NCBI GenBank assembly: GCA_964564415.1
Contig: CAZMAV010000009.1
Span: forward strand, 1-64,000
Length of the DNA stretch: 64,000 nt
Source of the DNA: JALEFZ01 sp964564415
GTDB lineage: Bacteria > Bacteroidota > Bacteroidia > J057
Reading direction: 5' to 3'
Of the stretch, positions 1 to 10,900 are shown in pieces. Made by a program: the position numbers and the translations under genes. The first letter of the stretch is position 1. Every line of letters begins with the position of its first letter. The notes under the pieces are model-generated. The model was not told where the DNA came from and did not search any database. It worked only from the letters and a program-made list of their open reading frames with translations.

Positions 1-1
1 C

Positions 2-436
2 ATCACCGGAATCTGGTGGGTAGATGAGCGACTCTTGCCCGGAGAGCCCTTTGATCTGATCACGAAGATTCGCCTTTCCAACACTTGTACGGGTGCCAGA
101 ACTAGCTATATGCCTTCACCTGCTGTGCCTGGCGGATACCAGTTGCCCAATAATTACCAAATCAACTTCAATGAGGCGATTGATCGCAAACTGCTTGTTG
201 AAAGCATTCGCATCAGCCCCAACCCTGTAGAAGATAAGGTAATGATCAAGAGCGACCTGTGGGTAGATCCTGTAGAGATTCGCCTGGTCAATATGCTGGG
301 ACAGAACGTTATCCAGACGAGTGCAAGCATTGAGGATGGATTTATCTTGAACCTGAGTGAACTCGCCAAGGGAGTATATACCCTCGAGGTCATGCAAGGA
401 GGCTTGAGCGTAAGCAAGCAGATGATGAAGAACTAA
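2..436 (+). CDS. C-terminal part of a T9SS-secreted protein (5' end outside window)
   Basis: The reading frame is open from the first complete codon in the window, so only the last 144 residues are visible. They end in a type A T9SS sorting domain: an SPNPVEDKV motif, a DLWVDPVEIRLVNMLGQNV beta-strand segment, then LSELAKGVYTLEV and a lysine-rich end (SKQMMKN). This domain is recognised by the PorU/PorV attachment complex and is normally cleaved off at the cell surface. The upstream part (IWWVDE...FDLITKIRLSNTC) gives no clue to function. A strong terminator follows directly. Sure about the sorting domain, ignorant of the cargo function. Confidence 0.85.
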   Translation: MTGIWWVDERLLPGEPFDLITKIRLSNTCTGARTSYMPSPAVPGGYQLPNNYQINFNEAIDRKLLVESIRISPNPVEDKVMIKSDLWVDPVEIRLVNMLGQNVIQTSASIEDGFILNLSELAKGVYTLEVMQGGLSVSKQMMKN

Positions 437-460
437 ATGTTTGGAATAAGCTTTTAGAAA

Positions 461-499
461 AAAGGAGTCGTCCCGAGGGGCGGCTCCTTTTTTTATTTT
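461..499 (+). terminator. Rho-independent terminator of the T9SS cargo gene
   Basis: An 11-bp G/C-rich stem (464-474 with 478-487, including G-U pairs) is followed by a run of seven T. It starts 25 bases after the stop codon at 436. Confidence 0.85.
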
Positions 500-591
500 G
501 TTGCAAAGTCCCCTGATAAAGGATTGGGAAAAAGAAAATTTCCGGTCTTAGTGGGGGAGGACTTAGGGTTAAGGTATGTCGTTTATTTTTG

Positions 592-1401
592 CTACATCAA
601 TCCTCTCTTAGCATAGAAGTCTAGCATGGCTTCTAATACTTCCTGGGGCTTTTCTACCGGAGATGAGTGCCCAGCCTCCGGGATGGAATAAAATTCCGCA
701 TTTGGGACCACCTCTGCAATTCTCCGGTTATAAGCAGGAGCTGTAGCTATATCTTTATCACCCACTATCACCGCGGTGGGAAGGTCAAGCTCTGCCAGGC
801 GATCTAGAATACTCTCTCTGGAAAAAATACTTTTGCCAAAGGCCACCATGCCTTTGATTTCATGCCCCTGGATAATCCGCTTCCACTTCTTCACCTCTGA
901 TTTACGATCAGCATCCTTAAGGAAGGTGGAGTGAAACAAAATGGGCATCACCTGGCCAATCAATGGAAACCAACCCAGGGTCTTTACCAGCCTTAAGAGC
1001 AGATGATTCTTTTTAAAAGTTTCGGGGCTTTCCTCTTCGGCAGAGGTATCCACCAATATCATGGATTTCAATAAGTCTGGTCTTCTCAAGGCTATTCTCA
1101 TGCCTACAAATCCTCCGGTAGACATCCCTACAAAATGTACAGGACCCAATTTAAGTCCCTCAATCAGCGCAATGGCATCCGTGGTCAGGTTGTTTAGTTC
1201 ATAGCCATCCTGGCTTACCTCACTTTGGCCGTGGCTCCGGTGATCATAGGAGATGCAACGGAAGTGCTCTTTTAACGCCTCTATCTGGGCATCAAACATG
1301 GTATGGTTCATCAGGAAACCATGAGAAAAGAGTATGGTTTCCTCGCCTTCACCCACAGATGTGTAGTAAAGGCGGACTTCATTTACTCGTATGCTAGCCA
1401 T
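592..1401 (-). CDS. alpha/beta hydrolase
   Basis: A 269-residue single-domain alpha/beta hydrolase. An HGF oxyanion motif lies at 27-29, the nucleophile elbow GMSTGG puts Ser94 in place, the acid is probably Asp217 (GDKDIAT), and His245 (PEAGH) completes the triad. The YDHRSHGQS block near 52-60 is typical of the esterase/lactonase/haloperoxidase-like branch. There is no signal peptide, so it should be cytoplasmic. The start is 25 bases below the stop of the flavin oxidoreductase at 1427-2680 on the same strand, so the two are probably co-transcribed. A reductase plus hydrolase pair fits breakdown or detoxification of an enone or lactone, but the substrate cannot be read from sequence. Confidence 0.85.
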   Translation of the reverse strand: MASIRVNEVRLYYTSVGEGEETILFSHGFLMNHTMFDAQIEALKEHFRCISYDHRSHGQSEVSQDGYELNNLTTDAIALIEGLKLGPVHFVGMSTGGFVGMRIALRRPDLLKSMILVDTSAEEESPETFKKNHLLLRLVKTLGWFPLIGQVMPILFHSTFLKDADRKSEVKKWKRIIQGHEIKGMVAFGKSIFSRESILDRLAELDLPTAVIVGDKDIATAPAYNRRIAEVVPNAEFYSIPEAGHSSPVEKPQEVLEAMLDFYAKRGLM

Positions 1402-1426
1402 AGTTATTTGTTATAAAATATATGCC

Positions 1427-2680
1427 TCATGATCCCATTCGACGAAGGATAGCCTTTCTAAACTCATGCAGGATCAAAAACATAGAACTACTGATGGGTC
1501 TGAGTTTGGGATCAAGGTTTTTCCCCCGGGCAATGTGAATTAATTGCCGGGCATAATATCCTCCTTCTGCTGAATCATCGATGGCCTTGATACCTGTTCG
1601 GACTACCAAATTTTCCAACTTAGCTATGTCGTTTTCCAAAAAAGCAGGAATGTCATTGAAATTGGTAATGAAGGGCCTTGCCATACCCACAAAATCCAAC
1701 TCAGCATTGGAAAGGACTTGATTGCAAAAATCAAAGGAACGGAAGCCCCCGGTTATCAACAGGGGAAGCTTACTAAGGCTTCGGACTTTTTTCGAAAACT
1801 CTATGAAATAGGCCTCCCTTTGCTGGGTGCTGTCTTTCACTTTGTCCAAATCTTTATTCATTTCAAAAAAGACCAGCTTTTCATAAGTCCCACCAGAAAT
1901 TTCGAGTAGGTCAATTTTTCCATCCAGCATTTGGATGACTTGTAGAGACTCCTCTTCTGAAAATCCGCCTCGCTGAAAGTCCGAAGAGTTGAGCTTGACC
2001 GAAATGGGAAATTCGTCTCCCAGGGCCTGACGGCATTCTTCAACGATTCTCAATAAAAGTCGACTACGGTTTTCTAACTTCCCTCCCCATTGATCCCTTC
2101 GAAGGTTGGTAATGGGAGATAAAAACTGACTCAAAAGATAGCCATGGGCAGCATGAATCTGAATACCTGTGAATCCTGCAGCCTTGCAGTTTAGGGCAGC
2201 CTTGACAAATTTTTGAATGACCCCCTCTATCTCTTCCTCACTCATGGCTTTAGGCTTGCCAAATAGGCCCAACTTGTGCAATTGTACTTCTGATGGAGCC
2301 AAAGGATGGAGGGTGAGAAACTTATTGGTTTGCCGTCCTGCATGGGAGAGTTGAACCCAGACCTGGGTATTTTCACTTTTTGCAGCAGTTGCCCAGTTTT
2401 TCAGTTTGGGGATCATATTTTCATCCCCCGCATAGACATTGCCTGCAGATTCTCGATGGACAGGGTCAACCATGAGATTGCCCGTGATAAGCAAGGCCGC
2501 CCCAGTCTTTGCCCACAACTTGTACAGATGATGATGATTTTCGGTTGGTTCGAGCTTCTCATTGCTCATCCTCTCGGTCATGGCTGACTTGACGAGTCGA
2601 TTTTTTAGGCTAAGCCCACAAGGTAATTGAAAACTACTGTTGAGAGGATAAGATGCCATAGACATATGGGTGATCATCAT
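1427..2680 (-). CDS. NADH:flavin oxidoreductase / Old Yellow Enzyme family protein
   Basis: A 417-residue FMN-binding TIM barrel of the OYE / 2,4-dienoyl-CoA reductase N-terminal class. Signature blocks are NRLVKSAMTER (28-38), VQLSHAGRQ (109-117), IHAAHGYLLSQFLSP (175-189) followed by NLRRDQWGG, and the phosphate-binding strands LLITGGFRS (307-315) and FVGMARPFI (330-338). It lacks the 4Fe-4S and second flavin domains of the long reductases, so it is a single-domain ene-reductase. The true start may be Met8 (MASYPLN), as the first residues look unconserved. It is the first gene of a likely two-gene unit with the hydrolase at 592-1401. Reduction of activated C=C bonds with NAD(P)H is the expected activity. 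Confidence 0.88.
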   Translation of the reverse strand: MMITHMSMASYPLNSSFQLPCGLSLKNRLVKSAMTERMSNEKLEPTENHHHLYKLWAKTGAALLITGNLMVDPVHRESAGNVYAGDENMIPKLKNWATAAKSENTQVWVQLSHAGRQTNKFLTLHPLAPSEVQLHKLGLFGKPKAMSEEEIEGVIQKFVKAALNCKAAGFTGIQIHAAHGYLLSQFLSPITNLRRDQWGGKLENRSRLLLRIVEECRQALGDEFPISVKLNSSDFQRGGFSEEESLQVIQMLDGKIDLLEISGGTYEKLVFFEMNKDLDKVKDSTQQREAYFIEFSKKVRSLSKLPLLITGGFRSFDFCNQVLSNAELDFVGMARPFITNFNDIPAFLENDIAKLENLVVRTGIKAIDDSAEGGYYARQLIHIARGKNLDPKLRPISSSMFLILHEFRKAILRRMGS

Positions 2681-2740
2681 GAATAATCTATTTTCAACCT
2701 TGAAATCGCTAGCTATTTTTTCGCCAAAAAAAGAGTAGCA

Positions 2741-2850
2741 ACAATAGTGATTATCACGAATGAATGGCTAAAGTGCTTTTGGAGTTATCATAAGTAACTT
2801 GTTTTCAACCCCAACAGCGCTATGGATTGTATCGCAAAAAATGATTCCCG
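2741..2850 (+). repeat. Dispersed hairpin repeat, family 1, copy A
   Basis: About 100 bp shared with 39428-39525 and 40858-40955. Common blocks are TTATCACGAATGAATGGCTA at the left, TTATCATAAGTAAC in the middle and GCAAAAAATGATTC at the right. Two arms (around 2770-2788 and 2806-2822) are near-complementary and would form a stem around a roughly 20-nt loop. It lies about 60 bp upstream of the flavin oxidoreductase start and 105 bp before the IS3 remnant. No coding potential seen. Confidence 0.7.
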
Positions 2851-2955
2851 GTAATTATTAATCATTATAAGAAAAATTAATGAAGGATGGATATAATACC
2901 TCGAAAATTCGGACTACTGTTACAGTTGATTTTTTGGTTAACGTATCAAGGGGTT

Positions 2956-3150
2956 ATGAGCAACACACGCAGAACATTTAGCAGAGAATTTAAGGAAAAA
3001 GTTGCTTTGTAAGCCCTTTGAGAACGTGAGCCTTTGGATGAACTTGCCAAGCGTTAGGAGCTTCACCCCAACCCAATCATTGCATGGAAAAAGCAATTGA
3101 CAGGGGGTGTTGCTGATCTCTTTGGCAGAGAAAAAGCTCAAGCCTTTTGA
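2956..3150 (+). pseudogene. IS3-family transposase OrfA remnant
   Basis: Translation from the ATG at 2956 gives MSNTRRTFSREFKEKVAL, then TAA, TGA and TAG interrupt a sequence still recognisable as an IS3-type OrfA helix-turn-helix protein (REPLDELAKR, then ELHPNPIIAWKKQLTGG). A further stop comes before the junction with OrfB. The three early stops are consistent with point mutations of sense codons, so this copy is dead. It precedes the OrfB remnant, as in an intact IS3-group element. Confidence 0.8.
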
Positions 3151-3726
3151 GTAATGGCCTTCGGCGGAGCCTAACAGATGCCCATGGTCCGGATCTAAGC
3201 ATCCGTGAACAGCGCCAATTATTGGGTATTCATCGTCCTTTGTTTTACGATCCACCGATTGGAGAAAGCGCCTTGAATGTGGAACTGATGAAGTTCATCG
3301 ACCAAATTCATTTGCTTGAACCTTGCTTTGGATATCGCCGAATCTGCGAAATTCTTAGACGGATGGGACATCAAATCAATGAGAAGCGAGTTTTACGGCT
3401 TATGCAAACAACAGGGACTTCAGCTCCATATCCTAAGCCCCAAACAAGTATCAAAAACCCTGATCACCAGATATATCCGTATTTACTCAAGGGATTAAAG
3501 ATTGATACACCCAATCAAGTATGGTGTGCAGATATCACCGATATCCCCGTTGAGGGAGGGTTCTTTTATCTTGTCGCCATCATGGATTGGTATAGCAGAT
3601 ATGTGCTGATCTGGGAGTTGTCTACTAGCCTGGAAACTAGCTTTTGCTTGGAAGCTCTGACTTGGGCGCTGAACAAAAAGAGGCCGGAGATATTCAATAC
3701 TTCTCAGGGAAGCCGGCTTACCTCAA
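3147..3726 (+). pseudogene. IS3-family transposase OrfB remnant, truncated
   Basis: About 193 residues match the IS3/IS150 OrfB integrase: an HTH-like segment (EQRQLLGIHRPLFY), the CFGYRRICEIL block, then the rve core with the first catalytic Asp in WCADITDIP (Asp129). The second catalytic residue, normally in NTDQG, is Ser186 here (NTSQGSRLTS). Homology stops right after that, so the catalytic Glu and the rest of the domain are missing. Beyond about 3726 the frame only reads antisense to the TM2 gene. No terminal inverted repeats could be defined. It is a decayed insertion fragment. Confidence 0.85.
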
Positions 3727-3766
3727 AGCGAATTGCCAGTGCCCTTGAAAAATATTATAAGTTGAC

Positions 3767-4255
3767 TCAAAATGGTCCCAAGGATGGGGTGCCGTTAAAG
3801 GAGCCGTTTTTTGGTTGAATGGCACGAATTAGGATAAGGACAAAATCGATAAGGGTCCAAATGCCCAGTCCTCCCAGGGTGAGGAATTTGAGTATGCCTA
3901 ACCCGGTATATCCCAAATAAAAGCGGTCAATACCAAATGTCCCTACAAAGAAGGAAAGCAAAACCGCAACTCCCCAACTTCTTTGACGATACTTGGAACC
4001 AGAGGCCTTCTTATGAATTCTTTCGGCTTTTCTTTCGAGTTTTCGGAGGATACGCTTTTCCTTTTTACTCAGTTCTTGGCTTTCTATCTGTTTTTCTACT
4101 CTGGGTAGGGCCTGGCCGTAGAATTTCAGGGTCTCTATATGCTGAAGGGGATCCTGCTGTTGATTGTGCTGAGGGGCAGAAGCAGCCATCATGACCTGCA
4201 TGCCCAGGGCGCAAAACAAAAGGGAAATCAGTAATCGTTTGTGCATCAGAATCAT
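3767..4255 (-). CDS. TM2 domain-containing membrane protein
   Basis: A 162-residue protein with a signal-like hydrophobic N terminus (about 7-25), a charged linker rich in Lys/Glu/Arg (52-92, coiled-coil-like) and a C-terminal TM2 domain: a first membrane helix at about 93-107, the turn DRFYLGYTGLGILK (110-123) and a second helix at about 127-146. TM2 proteins are small inner-membrane proteins of mostly unknown function. Met4 (MHKRLL) is an equally good start. Its 3' end abuts the IS3 remnant, and the last residues (GTPSLGPF) might have been altered by that insertion, although the domain itself is intact. Confidence 0.85.
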   Translation of the reverse strand: MILMHKRLLISLLFCALGMQVMMAASAPQHNQQQDPLQHIETLKFYGQALPRVEKQIESQELSKKEKRILRKLERKAERIHKKASGSKYRQRSWGVAVLLSFFVGTFGIDRFYLGYTGLGILKFLTLGGLGIWTLIDFVLILIRAIQPKNGSFNGTPSLGPF

Positions 4256-4979
4256 AAATTAAGGTTGATAATATACACCTATATGAACTTCACCTTGGGA
4301 AGCCCAAAATATCCGATATGTATGGGTCTAACACTTAAGCAAGCCTGACTTCAGTCTGAGCAAGTGTGGGTATAATTTTTCTAAGTATATAATTCTCAAC
4401 TTAACATAGGTCTTTTTTCAGGTTAAAATAAAAAAAAATCAAAAATTTTTTTCTGAAAGGTTCGGGATTGGAATAAATCAGAAGTGAAAAGTTTGACTAA
4501 AGATCTTGTGGAAGAAAGCAGAATTATAAATTGAATAATCATTTAATAAAAAATGACGAGTGGAGGAAAAAAAACATTGACTGGCAAGAAGGTATGTTTT
4601 GATGGCAGAAGATAAAGGGATTGAAAATGTCAGAAAATCATTGTAAGAAAATTTGTAGTTGGATATGTACGACGAGTAAAAATATTTGAGTTTTGATTTA
4701 AATTTTAAAATAAATATTGACAGGTATTTTATTCCATACCTACTGGAAAAACTAGATTATTTTCCTGAAATTGCGGATAGAATGCATGAATAATGGGATA
4801 ATTGTGCATTTATATTAACCTTCCTTATTCTTGTTTGATCCATTTTCTTTTAGGAAGTGGATAGCTGTTTAAACCTGTTTGGCACTTCTGTATTGAAGTG
4901 ATTCATAAATAGATGCTTAAAAGAATGTAAGAATAGGCATCAGTTTTATTAATTTTGTAATTTAACATGGGTATTCATA
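4256..4979. other. AT-rich intergenic region without genes
   Basis: 724 bp between two divergently oriented genes (the TM2 gene and the giant surface protein gene). It is clearly more AT-rich than its surroundings. I see no RNA gene, repeat copy or credible open frame. Apart from the -7-like element at 4950-4957 I could not identify regulatory sites. Its length suits a long regulatory region for the surface protein gene. Confidence 0.6.
4950..4957 (+). promoter_or_regulatory. Possible Bacteroidota -7 element upstream of the surface protein gene
   Basis: TAATTTTG fits the phylum consensus TAnnTTTG and lies 22 bases before the ATG at 4980. No TTG is present at the expected -33 spacing, so support is partial. 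Confidence 0.4.
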
Positions 4980-7900
4980 ATGTTTAATAGGTACGCTTTT
5001 TCCATCCTTGCGGTGCTGCTATACCTGATGATGACAAGTGGCTGGGCACAACCTAGTGGACGTGTAACATCAAATCTGGTAGCACTTTATCCTCTGAATG
5101 AGGGGAGTGGCTCCACCGTACACGATGTATCGGGATACGGAACCGCACTCGACCTTACCATTGCAAACACGAACCGAACCAGCTGGATTTCAGGTGGTGG
5201 TATCTCCATTAATAGTGGGACCATCATCCAATCTGCGACCGCAGCAAGCAAAATAACCAGCGCTTGTAAAACCTCAGACGAACTGACCATAGAGGCCTGG
5301 GTAAAGCCAGCCAGTAGCTCCCAAAGCGGTCCTTCCAGGATTGTCTCCCTCTCCGACAATGTCTATTCCCGCAATTTTACCATGGGGCAGTCAAGCAGCG
5401 ACTACTCTTTTCGGGTGCGTACAGGGTCCAACAATAGCAACGGCTCCTCCCCTCAACTGGATGCAGGCCAAGTATCGACTTCTCAGGTCCAGCATGTGGT
5501 TATGACCATAAATCCCACTGGGTTGAGAAAATTATTTGTTGACGGAGTCCAAAAAGCCTTCCTGAACAGTTCCAATGACTTTTCCTATTGGGACAGGAAC
5601 TACAAGTTTGTCCTTGCCAATGAGCTTACCCAAGATCGTCCCTGGTTGGGGGAAATCTATTTGGTAGCCATCTATGATGACGAACTTACTCCTACCCAAA
5701 TCAATCAAAACTACCAGGCAGGCTATCAGTCGGGCAATTCAGGTGGAAATCAGCTCCCCGCGGGAGCCGCCTGCAACTGGAATGAAGACTTTTCTGGCCT
5801 CTCCTATGGCGATATGTCCGACAATGGAAATACCAGTTGGACGGCTGCTTACACCGGTAGCAGCACCGAGGTAGGCATCTCAAACGGAGAATTTAGAGGA
5901 AATGGCCTCATGTCAGAGCTCATATGGGCCTCTGATGTAGTCGATATCTCCGGTGCTCCCAATGCCTACATTGCCCTTACTGCACGTAGCCATGGCCCTA
6001 TGGAGACGGCGGATTACATGAAGTTCTATTACAAAATCGATAATGGAAGCGAAATCCTCTTCGATTCCCGGTACGACAACTTTAACAATGACAATGACAA
6101 GCAGATCAGCGTGAGCGGCTTGAGTGGAAACAGCCTCCAACTGATTGTGAAAATGTACAATACCTCTACTGCAGAAACCTTTTACCTCGATGACGTGGAG
6201 ATCAACTGTGGTAGCTTCAACGGGGCTATCCTGCCTCCTTCATCGGCATCCTGTTCTTCGGGAAATCTTACCTGGAATGCCAATGTTCATGTCAACGGCT
6301 CTTCTACGAGCACAGATCTAATACTGATAGAAAGCAGCAAAACCAACGAAGTCATCTACGATGCTAACCTTCCTTCCACCTTCAATGGGCCCGTACAAGT
6401 TTCTATCGATGAGGCCATTTCCTGGGACGGATATGACAACAGAATTAATGCCAACCAGCCCTTTGAGCAGTGGCGGGTGGTATTTCTGAAGAATGGCAAC
6501 ATTGAGTGGGCTTCTGATTATACCGCTGATCTTGCCGACTTTGCCAAATCAGCCGAGTGGAAGGGAAGCCTGGGTACTGCTGTCCTTCCCAATGGAGCCG
6601 ATAAAATCATCATCGCTCACATTGGCGACAATACTTACGGAAATGGAAGTACCCAAAATTCTACAAATTCGGTAGTTCCTTCCAGCATCTGTATCAGCTA
6701 CACCGCTCTGCCTTGCGACAACTTTACTTCTGGAGGGCAAATTGCCGGCGATGAAACCGGGTGTGGAACCTACGATCCAGCGCCAATTACCTCTGTACTT
6801 TTGCCCAGTGGCGGTAGTGGACCCATGGAGTATGTTTGGCTTCAGGCCAATGAACCCATTCGTGCTGATGGATCTAACGCCACCACGGTTCCCAATTCGA
6901 ACAGTGAGACCATTGATCCAGGTCCGATCAGTCAAACGACCTACTATCGTCGCTGTGCCCGAAGGCTAGGATGTACCACCTGGGATGGAGAATCCAATGA
7001 TATTGTCAAAGAAGTCCTAGTCCCTCCATCAGCCTTGGTAGCTACTACCGATCCTACCTGCACAGGAGCTGACGGGAGCATTACCTTTACCTTTGCCGAT
7101 AATTCGGACAGAACCAATATTGAATTTAGCTTAGATGGAGGGCAGACCTTTCCGCTAAATGTATCCGACGCCGCTGGCAGTGCCAGCTTTACCGGCTTGA
7201 CGGCGGGAGATTATGACCTTGTCGTAAGATGGGGCAACGATGAATGTCCCGTATCCTTGGGTACCTATACCCTTTCTCCGGGAACTACCTTTAATCCTTT
7301 GACCATTTCCATCAGCAGCGATCTTGGTAATCCTTCGATTCGTCAGGAATTTGAGGTTAGGGACATGGACCCGACCCATAGCTGCTTTAGCAATGACCCC
7401 TTCCGCTTCCTCTATCTCAAAGGTCTTCTGGACAATATTGTAGGTACTGGCTATGACACCCGTTTTTGGTACCTGAGTGGGGGAGGACACTTCACCGAGT
7501 ATACAGATGGTACAGCCCTATTTACAGCCGAAGCTACCAGCGTAGTCGATACCAGCCTAAAATTGGATGTCTATGTAGAGCTTTCCGACTATGCCACAAC
7601 AGCGCCTTCACAGAGTCCAAAAACAGCCATGTGCAACCTGCTTGACTTTAGTGATGCCGCTAATTTCACCTATTATCAGACCTTTAGTGGTACACTCATC
7701 GGAAAGGGCGGACTGGCAGGAGCCATGCTTACCCTGGACCGCATGGGTCCCTCCTGGCAGCAGGGTTACAATGCCAATGTTATTTCACCTGGACTGGGTT
7801 CCAGCGCCTGGTTCCATCTCTACCTTCAGTCTCAGCCTAACCAGGGTCCCGGATTGAAGGTCAGCAGCAATGGATCCTACGATTTCAACCTGGAACTAGA

Positions 7901-10900
7901 TCCTATCTCTCCAGATGTTCAGGCATGCGGATCTGCCACCCTTAGCGCCAATATCATCAGCGGGCAGGGCCCAGGCCTTAGCTATTCCTGGTCAGGTCCC
8001 AATGGATTTACTGCAAGCACAGCTACTGTAACCGTTACAGAGTCAGGGACCTATACCCTTACGGTATTTAACAACGGTTGTCCGGTTCAGGAATCTGTGG
8101 ATGTTAGCATTCAGCATACAGATCCCCCAATCGTGGACGTCGAGGTCTTTCCTGGAAGCTGTAACCTCAACGATGGAGAAATCCGCTTTACCTTTCCTGA
8201 CGACCCCAACAGAACAAAAATAGAATTTAGCCTGGATGGAGGCCTCACTTACTCCCTCCTTTCTCAGGATGATGCCGGTAGCGCTTCCTTTACCGGACTC
8301 TCTGCTCAGTCCTATGACCTTTTTGTCAGATGGGGCAATGAGGACTGTCCGCGTAGCCTGGGGATCATAGCTCTCAGCGATAGCTGCTTTAACAGTGACT
8401 TTGGTGATGCTCCTCGCTGCTATGGAGTGGCAGAGCACCCTTATCGTGAAGGAAGTTACCTCGGGAGCCTTTGGGATGGCGAGGAGTCCTCTGCCTATTC
8501 CAATGATGCCAAGGGGGACGATGACTCAGCACTCGATGACGAGGATGGAGTTACCTTTATCGGAGGTGCTACAGGAAAGCCCGGGGAAACCAAGCAATTG
8601 ACCGTGGTGGTTACCCAAACGGCAGACAGGCAAAATTACCTGGCAGCCTGGATTGATTTTAACCAAAACTGCGAATTTGACCCGGCTGAGAGGGTCATTG
8701 ACAACCACCAGGTGTTTCAGGCCTCTTCGCCTCAGACCTTTACCTTCACCTACACAGTCCCTGCCGATGCCCTGCCTGGCAACACCTACGCCAGGTTCCG
8801 TTTGGCAGCTGATCCCATGGATTTTGCCGACGGAACAGAAGCAAATGGGGAAGTAGAGGACTACGAATTCAATATCGGTTGTAACATCGACCTCGTCCTT
8901 AAGGGAGAAGATATTTCTTGTGGAAATCCATCTGCTACCCTTGACGCCGAAGTCAGCGGTGCTTCTGCAGCCTTCCAGGGATTGAATTTTGCCTACTATG
9001 AGGTGGGAAACCTTAGCCAACTTCCAGACTTTACCAGCCTTACTCCTCAAAAGACCGGGATTGCTTCCAACTTTGATATAGGCCTGAGAAGCCGCAACGA
9101 AGACTTCGCTTTTGAATTTTATGGGTATATCAACATCCTCGAAGCGGGTAGCTATGATTTCTATACCTCCTCTGACGATGGGTCAAAGCTGTTTATCGGT
9201 AGCCAGGCGGTGGTCGACAATGACGGGCTTCACTCCAACCGCGAAATGAGTGGAAGCATACAGATGGCTGCAGGCTTGCATCCGATCCGGGTTACCTTCT
9301 TCGAAAGGGGAGGAAATCAGGTCTTACAAGTCAAGTATGAGGGTCCTAACGTGGCAAAGCAAATCATTCCAGACAATGTCCTCTTTACCAGCCAGGAAAG
9401 TGGGGTGACTTACTCCTGGACCGGTCCAGGAGGCTTTACCTCTACCGAAGAAGATCCAGAGGTCTTGCAGGCTGGTACCTATGTACTTACCCTTTCCGAT
9501 ACGACCTTTGGTTGCCAGGTTTTGGACAGCATTAGGGTCAATGGGGTAGCCGATACCCTCCTCGATGCAGGGGAAATAGGCCCTGACGAATATCTTTGTG
9601 GAGAGCCTTATATCCCAGATACCATGCGAAGCATGAGAGATGCCGATGGAGGAGGAAGTCCTGTAGTCTATCGTTGGTTGGTGACAGAAGACCTGGATGC
9701 CCCTCTTTACACATGGTGGGTCAAGAAAGGCGCTGACAAGCCCTACCTTACCTTCGATGGTCCTATCAAAAAAACCTGCTGGTTTATCCGTCAGGCAAGG
9801 GCCTGTGATACTGCTGAGTGGGTCAATTCTAATGTAGCAGGGGTAATCAAGCGCAATCAACCTCGTCCAACATTTAGCATCAGCTATCTCGAAGGAACTA
9901 GTGTTGATAGCACTCGTCCCCTCACCATCCACTTTGATGCCAAGAAATGGGGAAGCCGCTCCAACATCTATACCTGGTTCTTCCCCGGTTCCAATGACAC
10001 CGAGGGCGAACTTCAGGGGCCTGCAGATCCCGTGGATAAGAGACGCTTGAATGTGAAGACAACTTACAGCGCTCCGGGAACCTATGAAGCTTACCTGACC
10101 CTCGCTTTCGCGCCAAAATCAGGAGCTCCTCTCTGTGATTCTACCCTCATGCTCACATTTACCATCGATGATGCAAAGACTTGTGACAACATCACCGACG
10201 CAGGTACCATCTTCGGTAGCCAGGCCAGTTGCGCCATACCCTTTGAGGCGGATTCTATCGGAGGGCCCGCAGCAAGCGGCGGTTCTGGAGCTAGCATCGA
10301 ATACTTCTGGATTTACACCCAAAACCCCCTCTTGCCATCCGCCCTTTGGAGCATGGTGCCAGGGTCTATGGGGCCAGACAAAGAATACATCGATCCAAGT
10401 TCCCTGCTGGGAGGATTGGACCGAACTACCTACTTCATCCGCTGCGCCAGGAGGGTAAGTTGTGATGCTCACCTCGAGTCCAATGCCATCGTAATCGAGG
10501 TGGATCCCGCCGTCAGGCAAAAATGTACCTCTGTGGAGATGAGCGGAGTAGATTATTCGTTCAAACTCCCCGGTATGGACATCGGTTCGGCGACTGATCA
10601 GTATAGGTGGTTTGGTGAGGAAGGCAAGCTCACTACCTACGCCGACGGAAGTGCCAAACTTGAAGGCTTGATCGAAAATATCGGTAATGCCAACCTCAAG
10701 TTCTATGTCGAGTTTATCCTCGATCCTGTGATGGACTGGCAGGAATGGCACAATGATACGGCTAGCCGTGCGGGAGACTACTACCCAAATATACTGGGTG
10801 ATGAATTTACCCATACAACTTGGGATTACTACCGGATTGATACTGACCGCAGCCGCTTGGTTGGATTTGCCTTCTACGGTGGGGACACCCTCAAGCCCGT

